Below, one piece after another: positions 26,742 to 35,333 of a DNA stretch of 64,000 nt; within the stretch, counting starts at the first letter, position 1, and each line of letters begins with the position of its first letter. Under the pieces are notes generated by a model. The model ran no database searches. It was not told the origin of the DNA and saw only the letters and a program-made list of their open reading frames with translations. The stretch covers positions 1-64,000 of the forward strand of contig CAZRBA010000060.1 in assembly GCA_964598255.1 (NCBI GenBank), given 5' to 3'. Source of the stretch: Caldithrix sp964598255 (lineage in GTDB: Bacteria; Calditrichota; Calditrichia; Calditrichales; Calditrichaceae). Made by a program: the position numbers and the translations under genes.

Positions 26742-27115
26742 TGGTTTCTCCTTTGGTTTTTTCGTGATTGAGGATTTGCATTCAACTTAATAATTTTTAT
26801 TGTGTTAAATTGGATGCATTTTTGCAAAGAGAGTTACAGCTTTCGGCAAAATAAGCATGATAAGAATTCGCATTTTTACCTGTGTGGTTTCCTGTTTTTT
26901 GATTTAGCAAACAGTAAACAGGGCCACCGGAAAAAGACGGTGAATTTGCGTAATCGTTACCTAATAGCTTTAGCCTTTAGGTTTTTTGAAACCCTCCCAA
27001 GGCAAAACGGCAAATCGGTTCTTTGACAGCAAGTTGGCGCAAACGCCGAATTCTTGCTTTTCCCTTTTGATCTCTTTAAATTGCTAAACTTTTAATTTTA
27101 GAAAGGTTAGGAAAT
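26742..27115. other. Divergent intergenic region between htpG and the DUF512 gene
   Basis: I see no supported gene, RNA or operator in this stretch. It should contain the htpG heat-shock promoter and the promoter of the DUF512-der operon. No CIRCE element or sigma-32 consensus was found by eye. A small open frame at 26802-27026 lacks a ribosome site and family resemblance. Confidence 0.5.
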
Positions 27116-28438
27116 TTGGTAAAGATTATTCACATACAACCCGGCAGCATTGCGGAGGAGCTGGGTATTCAACCCGGCGACACACTTATTGCCATTAACG
27201 GAAAAGAAATCCGCGATCGGTTGGATTATCGGTTTTACGAATCGGAAGAAAATCTGGAAGTTCACATTAAACAGGGTCATGAAGAAATTATTTTCGAAAT
27301 CGAAAAAGATCCTGACGAAGATTTGGGCCTAGATTTGGAAGAAATGCAGCTCATGTCTTGCGGCAATAATTGCGTTTTTTGTTTTGTGTATCAAAATCCC
27401 AAGGGAATGCGCAAAAGTTTGTATTTTAAAGACGAAGACTATCGCTACTCGTTTATGTACGGGCATTATGTTACCATGACCACCCTTACACCATCCGATT
27501 TGGATCGCATTGCGGAACAACGTTTGAGCCCACTTTACATTTCGGTACATTCCACCGATCCCGAAACCCGCAAATGGTTACTGGGCATTAAACAGGATGA
27601 CAAGTTACTTGAAAAAATTGACTTTTTGACAAAAAACGGTATTGAACTGCACACGCAAATCGTTCTGGTACCAGAAGTTAACGACGGTGCAGTATTCAAA
27701 AAGACAGTTAGCGATTTAAGTCGTTATTACCCAAAATTAAAATCTGTTGCCGTTGTTCCGGTGGGTATTTCGCGTCATCGGCGGCGGAAAGAACCGTTGC
27801 GAATTCACACACCGCAAGAGCTGAAAGCGGCAATTGAATTTACCGATGGTTTGCGGGCCAAGTTTAAAAAGGAGCTCGGCGTGCATTTCGTCTATCTTTC
27901 GGACGAATTTTTCATCAAGGCGCAAGCACCCATTCCGCCTGCTTCTTATTACGATGAATTTTACCAAATCGAAAACGGAGTGGGTGAGTTTCGCGAAATG
28001 ATCGACCGTTTTCAGGCCGCCTGGCCTGCTATGCCAAAACGATTAAATCGGCCCGTTAATATTACCTGGGTAACAGGAACATTGGCCTCGGGCAATTTGA
28101 AAAAATACATCATCGACCCGTTGAATACCATCGAAAACATTTCCATTGAAATGATTCCTATCTTCAATTATTTTTACGGAACCACCATTCAGGTATCCGG
28201 TCTGTTGGTTGGGGAGGATATTTTTAACCAATTAAAGGATCGACCTTTGGGTGATCTGATTTTATTACCTCCGCGCGTATTAAACGAAGACGGACTTTTT
28301 TTAGATGATTGGACGGTACGGGATTTGGAACAAAAATTAAATAGAAAGTGTCACGTTTTTACCGAACCGGTTGAATCGTTTGTTGAGGTAATGACTCAAT
28401 TGATAAACGAACCGAAAAACAAACGATTAGTTGTTTGA
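27116..28438 (+). CDS. DUF512 family protein: PDZ domain plus radical-SAM-like core
   Basis: The 440-aa protein starts with a PDZ-like domain (IIHIQPGSIAEELGIQPGDT, residues 4-65). A radical-SAM-type cluster follows, with Cys82, Cys86 and Cys89 in SCGNNCVFCFVYQNP, then LYFKDEDYRYSFMYGHYVTM and a YISVHST strand; DUF512 is the C-terminal part. The biochemical function of this family is unknown. The start is TTG, chosen because AGAAAGGTTAGG precedes it and the PDZ domain begins immediately. It lies 17 bp before der, a pairing often seen in other bacteria, which hints at a ribosome- or tRNA-related role, as inference. Confidence 0.85.
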   Translation: MVKIIHIQPGSIAEELGIQPGDTLIAINGKEIRDRLDYRFYESEENLEVHIKQGHEEIIFEIEKDPDEDLGLDLEEMQLMSCGNNCVFCFVYQNPKGMRKSLYFKDEDYRYSFMYGHYVTMTTLTPSDLDRIAEQRLSPLYISVHSTDPETRKWLLGIKQDDKLLEKIDFLTKNGIELHTQIVLVPEVNDGAVFKKTVSDLSRYYPKLKSVAVVPVGISRHRRRKEPLRIHTPQELKAAIEFTDGLRAKFKKELGVHFVYLSDEFFIKAQAPIPPASYYDEFYQIENGVGEFREMIDRFQAAWPAMPKRLNRPVNITWVTGTLASGNLKKYIIDPLNTIENISIEMIPIFNYFYGTTIQVSGLLVGEDIFNQLKDRPLGDLILLPPRVLNEDGLFLDDWTVRDLEQKLNRKCHVFTEPVESFVEVMTQLINEPKNKRLVV

Positions 28439-28455
28439 GAACGGAGTTTGCATAA

Positions 28456-29787
28456 ATGGGAGCACCAATCGTAGCTATTGTCGGCAGACCGAATGTAGGG
28501 AAATCCACGTTGTTTAACCGCTTAATCGGTAAACGTAAAGCCATTGTAGCTGATCAGCCGGGCGTAACGCGCGATCGTAATTACGAAAGCCTGGAATGGA
28601 ACGGCCAGCAAATCGGTTTTGTGGATACCGGAGGTTATTTGCCCCAAACGCAAGCCGAAATTGACGAAGCCGTACGCGAACAAGTGGAAATTGCTGTTGA
28701 CGAAGCCGACCTGGTTTTATTGGTAGTAGATGTTACCACCGGTATTACCGATATTGACGAACAACTTGCCCGTATTTTATTACAAAGCCGCAAACAAGCC
28801 TTGCTTGTAGTAAACAAAGTGGACTCTCCGGAACGCGAATACGAAGTAGGCCAATTTTTCAATTTGGGACTTGGACAACCCATCCCGGTTTCGGCGGTTA
28901 CCGGACGCGCCAGCGGCGATTTACTGGACGAAATCGCCAAACGTGTTAAACCGCTTCAGATCGATGACAAATACGCAGATGCCATCAAGTTGGCCATTAT
29001 CGGACGGGAAAACGTGGGGAAATCGTCGTTTGTAAATACCTTGCTTTCCCAACCGCGGGCAATTGTTACCGATATTCCGGGCACTACGCGTGATCCTGTC
29101 GATTCGCTACTTAACTACCAAAAACGCAAATACTTGTTAATCGATACGGCCGGACTAAAAAAACGCAAGCGCATCAAAGAAAACATTCTTTTTTACAGCA
29201 ATCTGCGAACCTATCGCAGTCTGCAACGCGCCGATGTTGTGCTGTACATGGCCGATGTAAACGAAGGCTTATCTCGCCATGATATCACTTTGCTTAACGA
29301 GGCGGCCAAGGAACAAAAAGGCATTGTGCTGGTATTGAACAAATGGGATTTAATACCCAAAGACCACACTACCATGGGGCACTATGCCAAGGATATTACC
29401 GAACGCCTGGGAACATTACGTTACATTCCGCAAATTTACGTTTCCGTGCTGGAAAAACAGCGGTTGTACAAGGTACTCGATTTGGCGACGCAAGTTTATT
29501 TTGAACGGCAAAAGCGTATTTCGACTTCTGATTTGAACAATTTTTTTATGCCGCTTATTCAAACCACTATGCCGCCGGCAACCAAAGGCAAAGAAATCAA
29601 AATCAATTACGTCACTCAGGCACGTTCCAATCCGCCTTTATTTGTCTTTTTTTGCAACCATCCCGATTTGATCGTGGACGGGTATAAACGTTTTTTAGAA
29701 AACCGCTTGCGTGAACAATTTGGTTTTGAAGGCGTTCCACTAAAGTTAGTATTTCGTAAAAAAGGCAAGGATAAAGACGAAGAATGA
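28456..29787 (+). CDS. der: Ribosome biogenesis GTPase Der (EngA)
   Basis: The 443-aa protein has two consecutive GTPase domains and a C-terminal KH-like domain. Domain 1 shows GRPNVGKSTLFNRL, DTGG and NKVD; domain 2 shows GRENVGKSSFVNTLL near residue 178, DTAG and NKWD near 295. The KH-like part (about 350-440) carries QARSNPPLFVFFCNHP. It acts in maturation of the large ribosomal subunit. Its TGA overlaps the start of the next gene by 4 bp. Confidence 0.97.
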   Translation: MGAPIVAIVGRPNVGKSTLFNRLIGKRKAIVADQPGVTRDRNYESLEWNGQQIGFVDTGGYLPQTQAEIDEAVREQVEIAVDEADLVLLVVDVTTGITDIDEQLARILLQSRKQALLVVNKVDSPEREYEVGQFFNLGLGQPIPVSAVTGRASGDLLDEIAKRVKPLQIDDKYADAIKLAIIGRENVGKSSFVNTLLSQPRAIVTDIPGTTRDPVDSLLNYQKRKYLLIDTAGLKKRKRIKENILFYSNLRTYRSLQRADVVLYMADVNEGLSRHDITLLNEAAKEQKGIVLVLNKWDLIPKDHTTMGHYAKDITERLGTLRYIPQIYVSVLEKQRLYKVLDLATQVYFERQKRISTSDLNNFFMPLIQTTMPPATKGKEIKINYVTQARSNPPLFVFFCNHPDLIVDGYKRFLENRLREQFGFEGVPLKLVFRKKGKDKDEE

Positions 29788-31394
29788 TGCGTCGCTTTTT
29801 ATTATTAATCCTACTTGCTTTCGGTATTAGCCGGGCTGACGTGCTGCAGGATATTCGTCAGTACATTCAGGCACGCACGCAAGGACAAGCACCTCAAAAA
29901 ATCGAGGCCAAATGCGGTTTTGGTCCGGCGTTGGAACTACGCCTTGCTTACCCGTATTTGCCCGCCTCACTGCAAAAATTAAGTGCGCCGCTTTTGCTAA
30001 AGCCCAAACGTCAATATTCGGTAGTCAGCCCTTCTGGGCATTTTACTTTGCATTACGATTTGACCGGTTACAATAAAGTTCCGGCCAAAGACAGCCTAAA
30101 AAATGGCATTCCCGATTACATCGATTCGGCTGCGGTCATTCTCGACCATGTTTGGGATGTGGAAATCAATCAACTGGGATTTCGCCCACCGCCCGATTCC
30201 ACGGGTCAACCCGTTAAAAGCTACCCGGTTTACTTTACAAATATGGGTTACTACGGGGTGACTAATTTTGATTTGAACGAAGACATTGCTTCGTTACCCG
30301 GTCAAAATTATGCCAGCTATTTGGAATTGCACAACAACTTTGCCGGAAGCGGTTTTGCCACAAACGGCTTGGATGCATTAAAAGTAACGGCCGCTCATGA
30401 ATTCCATCACGCCATTCAATTGGGATATCAATTACGCTGGAATAACGAAAACGGTTTTCCCGAATTGCCGGATCGTTTTTTTATGGAAATGACATCTACT
30501 TTTATGGAAGATTACGTTTACGATTCGATAAACGACTACGTGCAATACGTGAATCGTTTTTTGCCCGTTGCAGACAGCAAACCGTTTAACATTACCGACA
30601 ACAATACCGAATATGCTAATTGTCTTTATTTGAAAATGTTGTCCAAAACGGACGGGGTCGATATTATTCGTAAAATCTGGGAAAAAATCGTGCGTTATCC
30701 TGCTTTGCAAGCTGTGGATTTAACCTTGCGTAATTACAGTGATTCTTTTGATAAGAGTTTTAACCGATACGCCGATTGGCTGTATTTTAGCGGACATCAT
30801 GCCGATTCTCTACATTATTTTAAAGACGGAGCATTATTTAACGATTTGCAGGTTAGCCGTAACGAACAGGATTTGAATAAAACGTTAAATGCACTTAGTA
30901 TGCGCCATGTGCGCCTTTTGCTCGACGAAACGTCCGTTTACAGGGCAAGGGTCCGTTGTCCGTCCGATTACGGCCGGCTAAGCCATATTTTGAATGAGCA
31001 AGAAATTCAAACCTCCGTGCGCTTTAACCGAACCCAATATTTTTCGCAATCAAAACGGTATCCGTTGATAGTGGTACTTACCAACAGCACCACTGATAAT
31101 CTGGAAAGCATTAATTACAGTTTAAGCAAAGCACCGACGATTGTTAAAAAGAATCCGGTAACCATTGCCCGGCATGCGGATCGGGTAGAATTTTTAAACG
31201 TTCCTTTACAAACGCAAATTACCATTTTTAACATCTTAGGACAGAAAATTAAAACCATTCGCCCCATGGGCTCAAATACGGTTTTTTGGGATTTAAAGGA
31301 TCGGCAAAACCGCTACGTTGCTTCGGGGACCTATTTGTATTTGGTAAAAGGAACCGATTTTAAAGCGGTGGGAAAATTTATGCTGATTAAATAA
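29784..31394 (+). CDS. Secreted putative metalloprotease (MXAN_6640-like) with T9SS sorting domain
   Basis: The 536-aa protein has a signal peptide (MMRRFLLLILLAFGISRA). Its catalytic region carries AAHEFHHAIQLGY, with the HExxH zinc motif at His205, Glu206 and His209, and an ETYFMEMTS-like Glu near residue 235. From about 455 there is a sorting-domain-like tail ending in ITIFNILGQKIKTIR, ASGTYLYLVKG and GKFMLIK. The tail lacks the usual YPNPF box, so secretion by T9SS is probable but not certain. The start overlaps the der stop, so a secreted protease gene is coupled to a housekeeping GTPase. Confidence 0.72.
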   Translation: MMRRFLLLILLAFGISRADVLQDIRQYIQARTQGQAPQKIEAKCGFGPALELRLAYPYLPASLQKLSAPLLLKPKRQYSVVSPSGHFTLHYDLTGYNKVPAKDSLKNGIPDYIDSAAVILDHVWDVEINQLGFRPPPDSTGQPVKSYPVYFTNMGYYGVTNFDLNEDIASLPGQNYASYLELHNNFAGSGFATNGLDALKVTAAHEFHHAIQLGYQLRWNNENGFPELPDRFFMEMTSTFMEDYVYDSINDYVQYVNRFLPVADSKPFNITDNNTEYANCLYLKMLSKTDGVDIIRKIWEKIVRYPALQAVDLTLRNYSDSFDKSFNRYADWLYFSGHHADSLHYFKDGALFNDLQVSRNEQDLNKTLNALSMRHVRLLLDETSVYRARVRCPSDYGRLSHILNEQEIQTSVRFNRTQYFSQSKRYPLIVVLTNSTTDNLESINYSLSKAPTIVKKNPVTIARHADRVEFLNVPLQTQITIFNILGQKIKTIRPMGSNTVFWDLKDRQNRYVASGTYLYLVKGTDFKAVGKFMLIK

Positions 31395-31510
31395 CAACAT
31401 TACTTGGCAAGATCGTTTTTTATCACGGATTTTACGCGTGCCGCTTTGGGGCAAATTTTGCTTTTTGCGCGCTGAAAATGGGTTAAAACACCAGAACGTT
31501 AAAGGATTTT

Positions 31511-32542
31511 ATGGAGCACTTACGTTTTAATGCAAAACGTCTCTTTATGATTTTCATCCTTGGCTTTGTGCTCTGGCGCCCGCTAACCAGCGCAACGCCC
31601 TTTTGGGTGGAAACGGTTATGGCATTAACCATTAACGGGCAATTTCAAAAAGCAGAAAATTTTCTGCACCAAAAAATCGCCGAAAGCGACAGCGCTTTGG
31701 CTCCCTGCTTTTATTTGGCTTCGGTTTTAAATTCCAAAATGACCTTTTTCGAAACCCAACAAGAGGCCGAACAATTTGTGCGGCTTCTAAAATTTATTAT
31801 TCGCCAAACAAATCAAAAATTAAAACAAGCCGCACCGTCCGACTCGCTTTTGGCGCATCTTTATTTTTACCGCGGAAGTGCCTACGGATATTTGGCCTAT
31901 TTTCAGGGACAGAACGGCCAATGGTTCGCTGCATTAAAAAACGGTTTGAAAGCAGTAAACAATTTAAAAAAATCGGTAAGCATTGACAGCACACTTTACG
32001 CAGCTTATCTCGGGTTGGGTACTTACAAATACTGGCGCAGCACCAAGCTGAAGTTTGCTCTTTGGTTGCCCTTTGTGCCCGATCAACGTGCAGAAGGCAT
32101 TCGTGATATTAAGCGTGCTTTACGCAGCACCTCCAATAGCCGTTACATGGCCTTGCATCAACTTGTTTATATCCTTACTGACTACGGCCGCTATAACGAG
32201 GCTTTGCGTTACGCTCAAGAGGGAATTAAAGCGTTTCCGCAAAGTCAGTTTTTGTGGTGGGCATACGCTCATACCTATTTTAAAATGCACGATTATCCCG
32301 ATGCGGCCCAAACATACGGTCATTTACTTCGTCTCATCGAAAACGACCCGTCGGCCAATATTTCGCATCGCTTGGCGTGCCAGGTACGTTTGGCCGAAAT
32401 TTACCTGCGTATGGGGAAGCGGCAAAAAGCGCGGCAATGGGCATTGCGTGCTCTGCAAAACAAAGACGAATACCCGCAAACAAAACGTAACGACAAACGG
32501 TTAAACAAAGCAAAATCCATTTTGCAGCAAACGAAAAAATGA
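31511..32542 (+). CDS. TPR-repeat protein, exported
   Basis: The 343-aa protein has a signal-like hydrophobic N-terminus (LFMIFILGFVLWRP). TPR-like helices follow, for example MALTINGQFQKAENFLHQ near 37, SIDSTLYAAYLGLGTYKYW near 155, YNEALRYAQEGIKAFPQS near 235 and YLRMGKRQKARQWALRAL near 300. TPRs bind other proteins; no catalytic motif is seen. It lies 116 bp after the metalloprotease gene and converges with lptD 31 bp further on. The partner is unknown. Confidence 0.65.
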   Translation: MEHLRFNAKRLFMIFILGFVLWRPLTSATPFWVETVMALTINGQFQKAENFLHQKIAESDSALAPCFYLASVLNSKMTFFETQQEAEQFVRLLKFIIRQTNQKLKQAAPSDSLLAHLYFYRGSAYGYLAYFQGQNGQWFAALKNGLKAVNNLKKSVSIDSTLYAAYLGLGTYKYWRSTKLKFALWLPFVPDQRAEGIRDIKRALRSTSNSRYMALHQLVYILTDYGRYNEALRYAQEGIKAFPQSQFLWWAYAHTYFKMHDYPDAAQTYGHLLRLIENDPSANISHRLACQVRLAEIYLRMGKRQKARQWALRALQNKDEYPQTKRNDKRLNKAKSILQQTKK

Positions 32543-32573
32543 TCCGATGTTCGTTCGATTCCGAGACCAATCG

Positions 32574-35156
32574 TTAATAATAGCCGCCGTAACGCACGGT
32601 TCCGGAAGGACGCTTGGTAAGCTTAATATCCTGCAAGGCGCTGGCTTTGATGTTGATCTGAAAAAAGTAATATCCCACTTCGGGCTGCCAGTTAAACGAC
32701 ATTTCCCAACAATGTAAATCGCGGTAAATGCTAAAATTTTGCGAGGCAATTTTGCGATTTTTAACATCAAACACGGCGCTCCAGCTCCCTTTCCAATTTT
32801 TAGTCAATTGAACGCTGGCATTGGCGCTTAAACCAATACGATGCCGATCACCCGGAGGTTGCAAGCGGTTGTAATTGTAGCTAAAACTAAACGAAAGCGA
32901 CCAGGGTAATTTGACATTTTTGGCTCGGTTCATGTATGCGTTCTCATTCATATCTTGAAAGCGGGTTTTAAGAATGCCTTCGTCTTTGGAATGTACATTT
33001 GCCGAATCGGCGGATAGCGTTTTTTGCCCTTTCTTTTTTTTCTTTTGAAAGGTTTTCTCCGTGATGCGAAAATTAAATGATGTATAGGCCGTCAGTAATG
33101 TGGGAAAAGGATTTAATTCATCGATTAATCGGTTGTCTTTTCCAATTTTATAAAACGTGTGGGTGGTTGACAAACTGATATTACGTCCCAGAATTCTGGT
33201 CTGAAAACGCCCCGAAATATTTCGCCATTTAAACTTATCGGCTAAAAAATTATAGCCTGTGGAAAAATTTGCGGTTAACAAATTGATCTTCTTTTCATTG
33301 CCGTCTTTGTCGATTAATTTCCCCTGAAACAGGTTTCCCAAACTGATGCTTACATATTGGCTGCGTGTTGTTGGCGTGCCTCCGTATGGCGAATACTGAA
33401 ATTTATCTATTTTGATTAGGGTTCCGTTTGTATCGATGCGGGTAAAATATCCGTAAAACGGAGATGAAAAATCGGGCGTATAATTGAATGAAATTACCGG
33501 ATCTAATTTGTGACGAATAAATTTTAGCGAACCAATATTAGGTTCGAACAACCCATACAAGGTCGTGCGTATTTGAAAGCTACTGCTAAAGGTATGGCGG
33601 GCTGCAAACCGGCGTTTTTTTTCGACAATGATTTGTTTGCTCACGGAATCGTAATGAGCGGTGGCAATTTGATCGACCCAATCTTCGTTAAATCGAATGC
33701 TGGGATTAAAACTAAAATATTTAAAGACTTTCATCGGTGCCCGCAAGCTAAATTGATGGCGCACTCCTTCCGATTGGGCATACCGTGTGGTGCTATCGTT
33801 TAGCACGGTTTTGGAGCCTTTGTGAATTAACTGCGAATTGTACTGGAACTGGATGTTTTGGTACCAACTGCGCTGGGCCCCTATCTTTTTGCCGGTTAAA
33901 AATTCATACAAACTTTTACTTGGATATGAAAATGAAACATTCGGAGCCGTGTACGATATACTTCCGGTTTGCAAATTTTCATTGTGCGAAGCACTAACGG
34001 TTAAACTTTTTTGTCCCCAACGTTTATTAATGGTCAAATGCGAGGTAATGTTTTGATTTAACCGATCGCTCATGTTGGGTGATAGTTGTCGGGCAAACTG
34101 TTTATCGCTGGAAAACGAGCCGTTACCGGAAATGTTCCAACCAGGTTCGATAATTTGACGATGTTCGAATCGGAAACGCCAACGTTCTACATGGTTGCCG
34201 GTTACCGGATCTCTGGGAAAATACTCGGCATTAAAACGTCCGTTCAGTTTGTAGCGTACGCGATAGCGCATATTGGTACGGTAGGCTAACCCGATGCGAT
34301 CGTAAAAATCCATTAAAAATGAAGCGTCAAAATAATCGTTCGGTGCCCAGTAGTAACCGAATCCCCGTAAAAAACGTCCGGTTGTTGCTCCTTCCCCGTA
34401 TTTGGGAATGACGATGCCGGAATGGCGGCCGCGTTTGTTGGGAAAAATAGCGAATGGAAACCAGGCTAAGGGAATATCGGCAATGTAAAAGGTAACTGGT
34501 CGGGCAATGATTTTATCTTTAATTTTAACGCGAATACGGCTGCTTTGAAAATAATAGTGAGGATGGTCGATGTGTGAACAGGAGGTAAAGATGCCGTTTT
34601 TTACCAGTAAGGTGCTATCGGCAATACGATTGATCTGCTCGCCCCGATAGAAACCGGGCTCCATTTTGGTTTTGCCCATGTGTACTTTACCGCGTTTGGT
34701 CTGGAAATTGTATTCGATCCAATCGCCTGAAATCGGTTCCTGACCTTTTTCGTAAAACACGGGCTTTCCGACAATCACCGGACTGCCGTCCGGTGCAACG
34801 GAATCGGGCAAACCTTGGGCAAACAATGTTTTTGCACGTTGATTCAACCGAATATAAGCAGCTTTAAGCTCCATATCCATGTAGGCAAGCTGCGCATTAC
34901 CTTTTAATATAATTACGTTACCACTGTCGGCCAAAGCAATAAAATCGGCATGATATTTAACAGGGCCCTGTAAGGTGCCAGATGTTTTCAGGGAGTCGCT
35001 TTTCAGGGAATCGCTTGTTAGTGAATCGGTGGCAAGGGAATCGGCTTTAGACAAAAGGTGAGAAAAATGAGGCTTCCGTTCGGTAGCTTTGTCCGTTTGT
35101 GCGTAAAGAAAAGAAACCAGGATGAATACTAAACTAAAAAACGGCGTCCATTTCAT
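32574..35156 (-). CDS. lptD: LptD-like lipopolysaccharide assembly outer-membrane protein
   Basis: The 860-aa protein has a signal peptide (MKWTPFFSLVFILVSFLYA) and then an OstA-like jellyroll (about residues 65-200; HADFIALADSGNVIILKGNA). A large beta-barrel follows, including PVTFYIADIPLAWFPFAIFP, a segment conserved in LptD. It would insert lipopolysaccharide into the outer leaflet with LptE. Between the signal peptide and the jellyroll is a low-complexity tract built on repeated DSL triplets. It is transcribed in the same direction as rnr but separated from it by 177 bp with three hairpins. Confidence 0.88.
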   Translation of the reverse strand: MKWTPFFSLVFILVSFLYAQTDKATERKPHFSHLLSKADSLATDSLTSDSLKSDSLKTSGTLQGPVKYHADFIALADSGNVIILKGNAQLAYMDMELKAAYIRLNQRAKTLFAQGLPDSVAPDGSPVIVGKPVFYEKGQEPISGDWIEYNFQTKRGKVHMGKTKMEPGFYRGEQINRIADSTLLVKNGIFTSCSHIDHPHYYFQSSRIRVKIKDKIIARPVTFYIADIPLAWFPFAIFPNKRGRHSGIVIPKYGEGATTGRFLRGFGYYWAPNDYFDASFLMDFYDRIGLAYRTNMRYRVRYKLNGRFNAEYFPRDPVTGNHVERWRFRFEHRQIIEPGWNISGNGSFSSDKQFARQLSPNMSDRLNQNITSHLTINKRWGQKSLTVSASHNENLQTGSISYTAPNVSFSYPSKSLYEFLTGKKIGAQRSWYQNIQFQYNSQLIHKGSKTVLNDSTTRYAQSEGVRHQFSLRAPMKVFKYFSFNPSIRFNEDWVDQIATAHYDSVSKQIIVEKKRRFAARHTFSSSFQIRTTLYGLFEPNIGSLKFIRHKLDPVISFNYTPDFSSPFYGYFTRIDTNGTLIKIDKFQYSPYGGTPTTRSQYVSISLGNLFQGKLIDKDGNEKKINLLTANFSTGYNFLADKFKWRNISGRFQTRILGRNISLSTTHTFYKIGKDNRLIDELNPFPTLLTAYTSFNFRITEKTFQKKKKKGQKTLSADSANVHSKDEGILKTRFQDMNENAYMNRAKNVKLPWSLSFSFSYNYNRLQPPGDRHRIGLSANASVQLTKNWKGSWSAVFDVKNRKIASQNFSIYRDLHCWEMSFNWQPEVGYYFFQINIKASALQDIKLTKRPSGTVRYGGYY

Positions 35157-35223
35157 TCGGTATCAATTCCAATGGTTTATTTGTAGAAATGTTCAAGGTT
35201 AAGAATTAAAGGGCCCTGAATGT

Positions 35224-35248
35224 GGTTGCTATTTTTTTGGTAGCAACC
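35224..35248 (-). repeat. Hairpin 3 of the rnr-lptD gap
   Basis: GGTTGCTA and TAGCAACC are perfect 8-bp arms around a TTTTTTTGG loop. In the minus direction it is the last of three consecutive hairpins downstream of rnr and lies about 70 bp upstream of lptD. Confidence 0.75.
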
Positions 35249-35259
35249 AAATCATTTTC

Positions 35260-35283
35260 GGGGACTGATGGCCATCAGTCCCC
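35260..35283 (-). repeat. 24-bp perfect palindrome in the rnr-lptD gap
   Basis: GGGGACTGATGG is followed directly by CCATCAGTCCCC, a perfect inverted repeat with no spacer. Its ACTGAT/ATCAGT core recurs in the neighbouring hairpin at 35294-35323. It could be a terminator stem of rnr, although no U-run follows in the minus direction, or a protein-binding site. Confidence 0.85.
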
Positions 35284-35293
35284 GGGCCAAACG

Positions 35294-35323
35294 GCTTCTG
35301 ACTGATAGCAATCAGTCAGAAGC
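35294..35323 (-). repeat. 13-bp stem-loop immediately downstream of rnr
   Basis: GCTTCTGACTGAT and ATCAGTCAGAAGC are perfect 13-bp arms around an AGCA tetraloop, 10 bp after the rnr stop codon. The stem is strong enough to protect the 3' end of the rnr message or to help termination, but the typical U-tract is absent. Confidence 0.85.
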
Positions 35324-35333
35324 ACCGATTCCC

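Noticed and set aside
26802..27026. 74-codon open frame in the htpG-DUF512 gap
   Set aside because: No ribosome site, no family resemblance, and it occupies the region where divergent promoters are needed.
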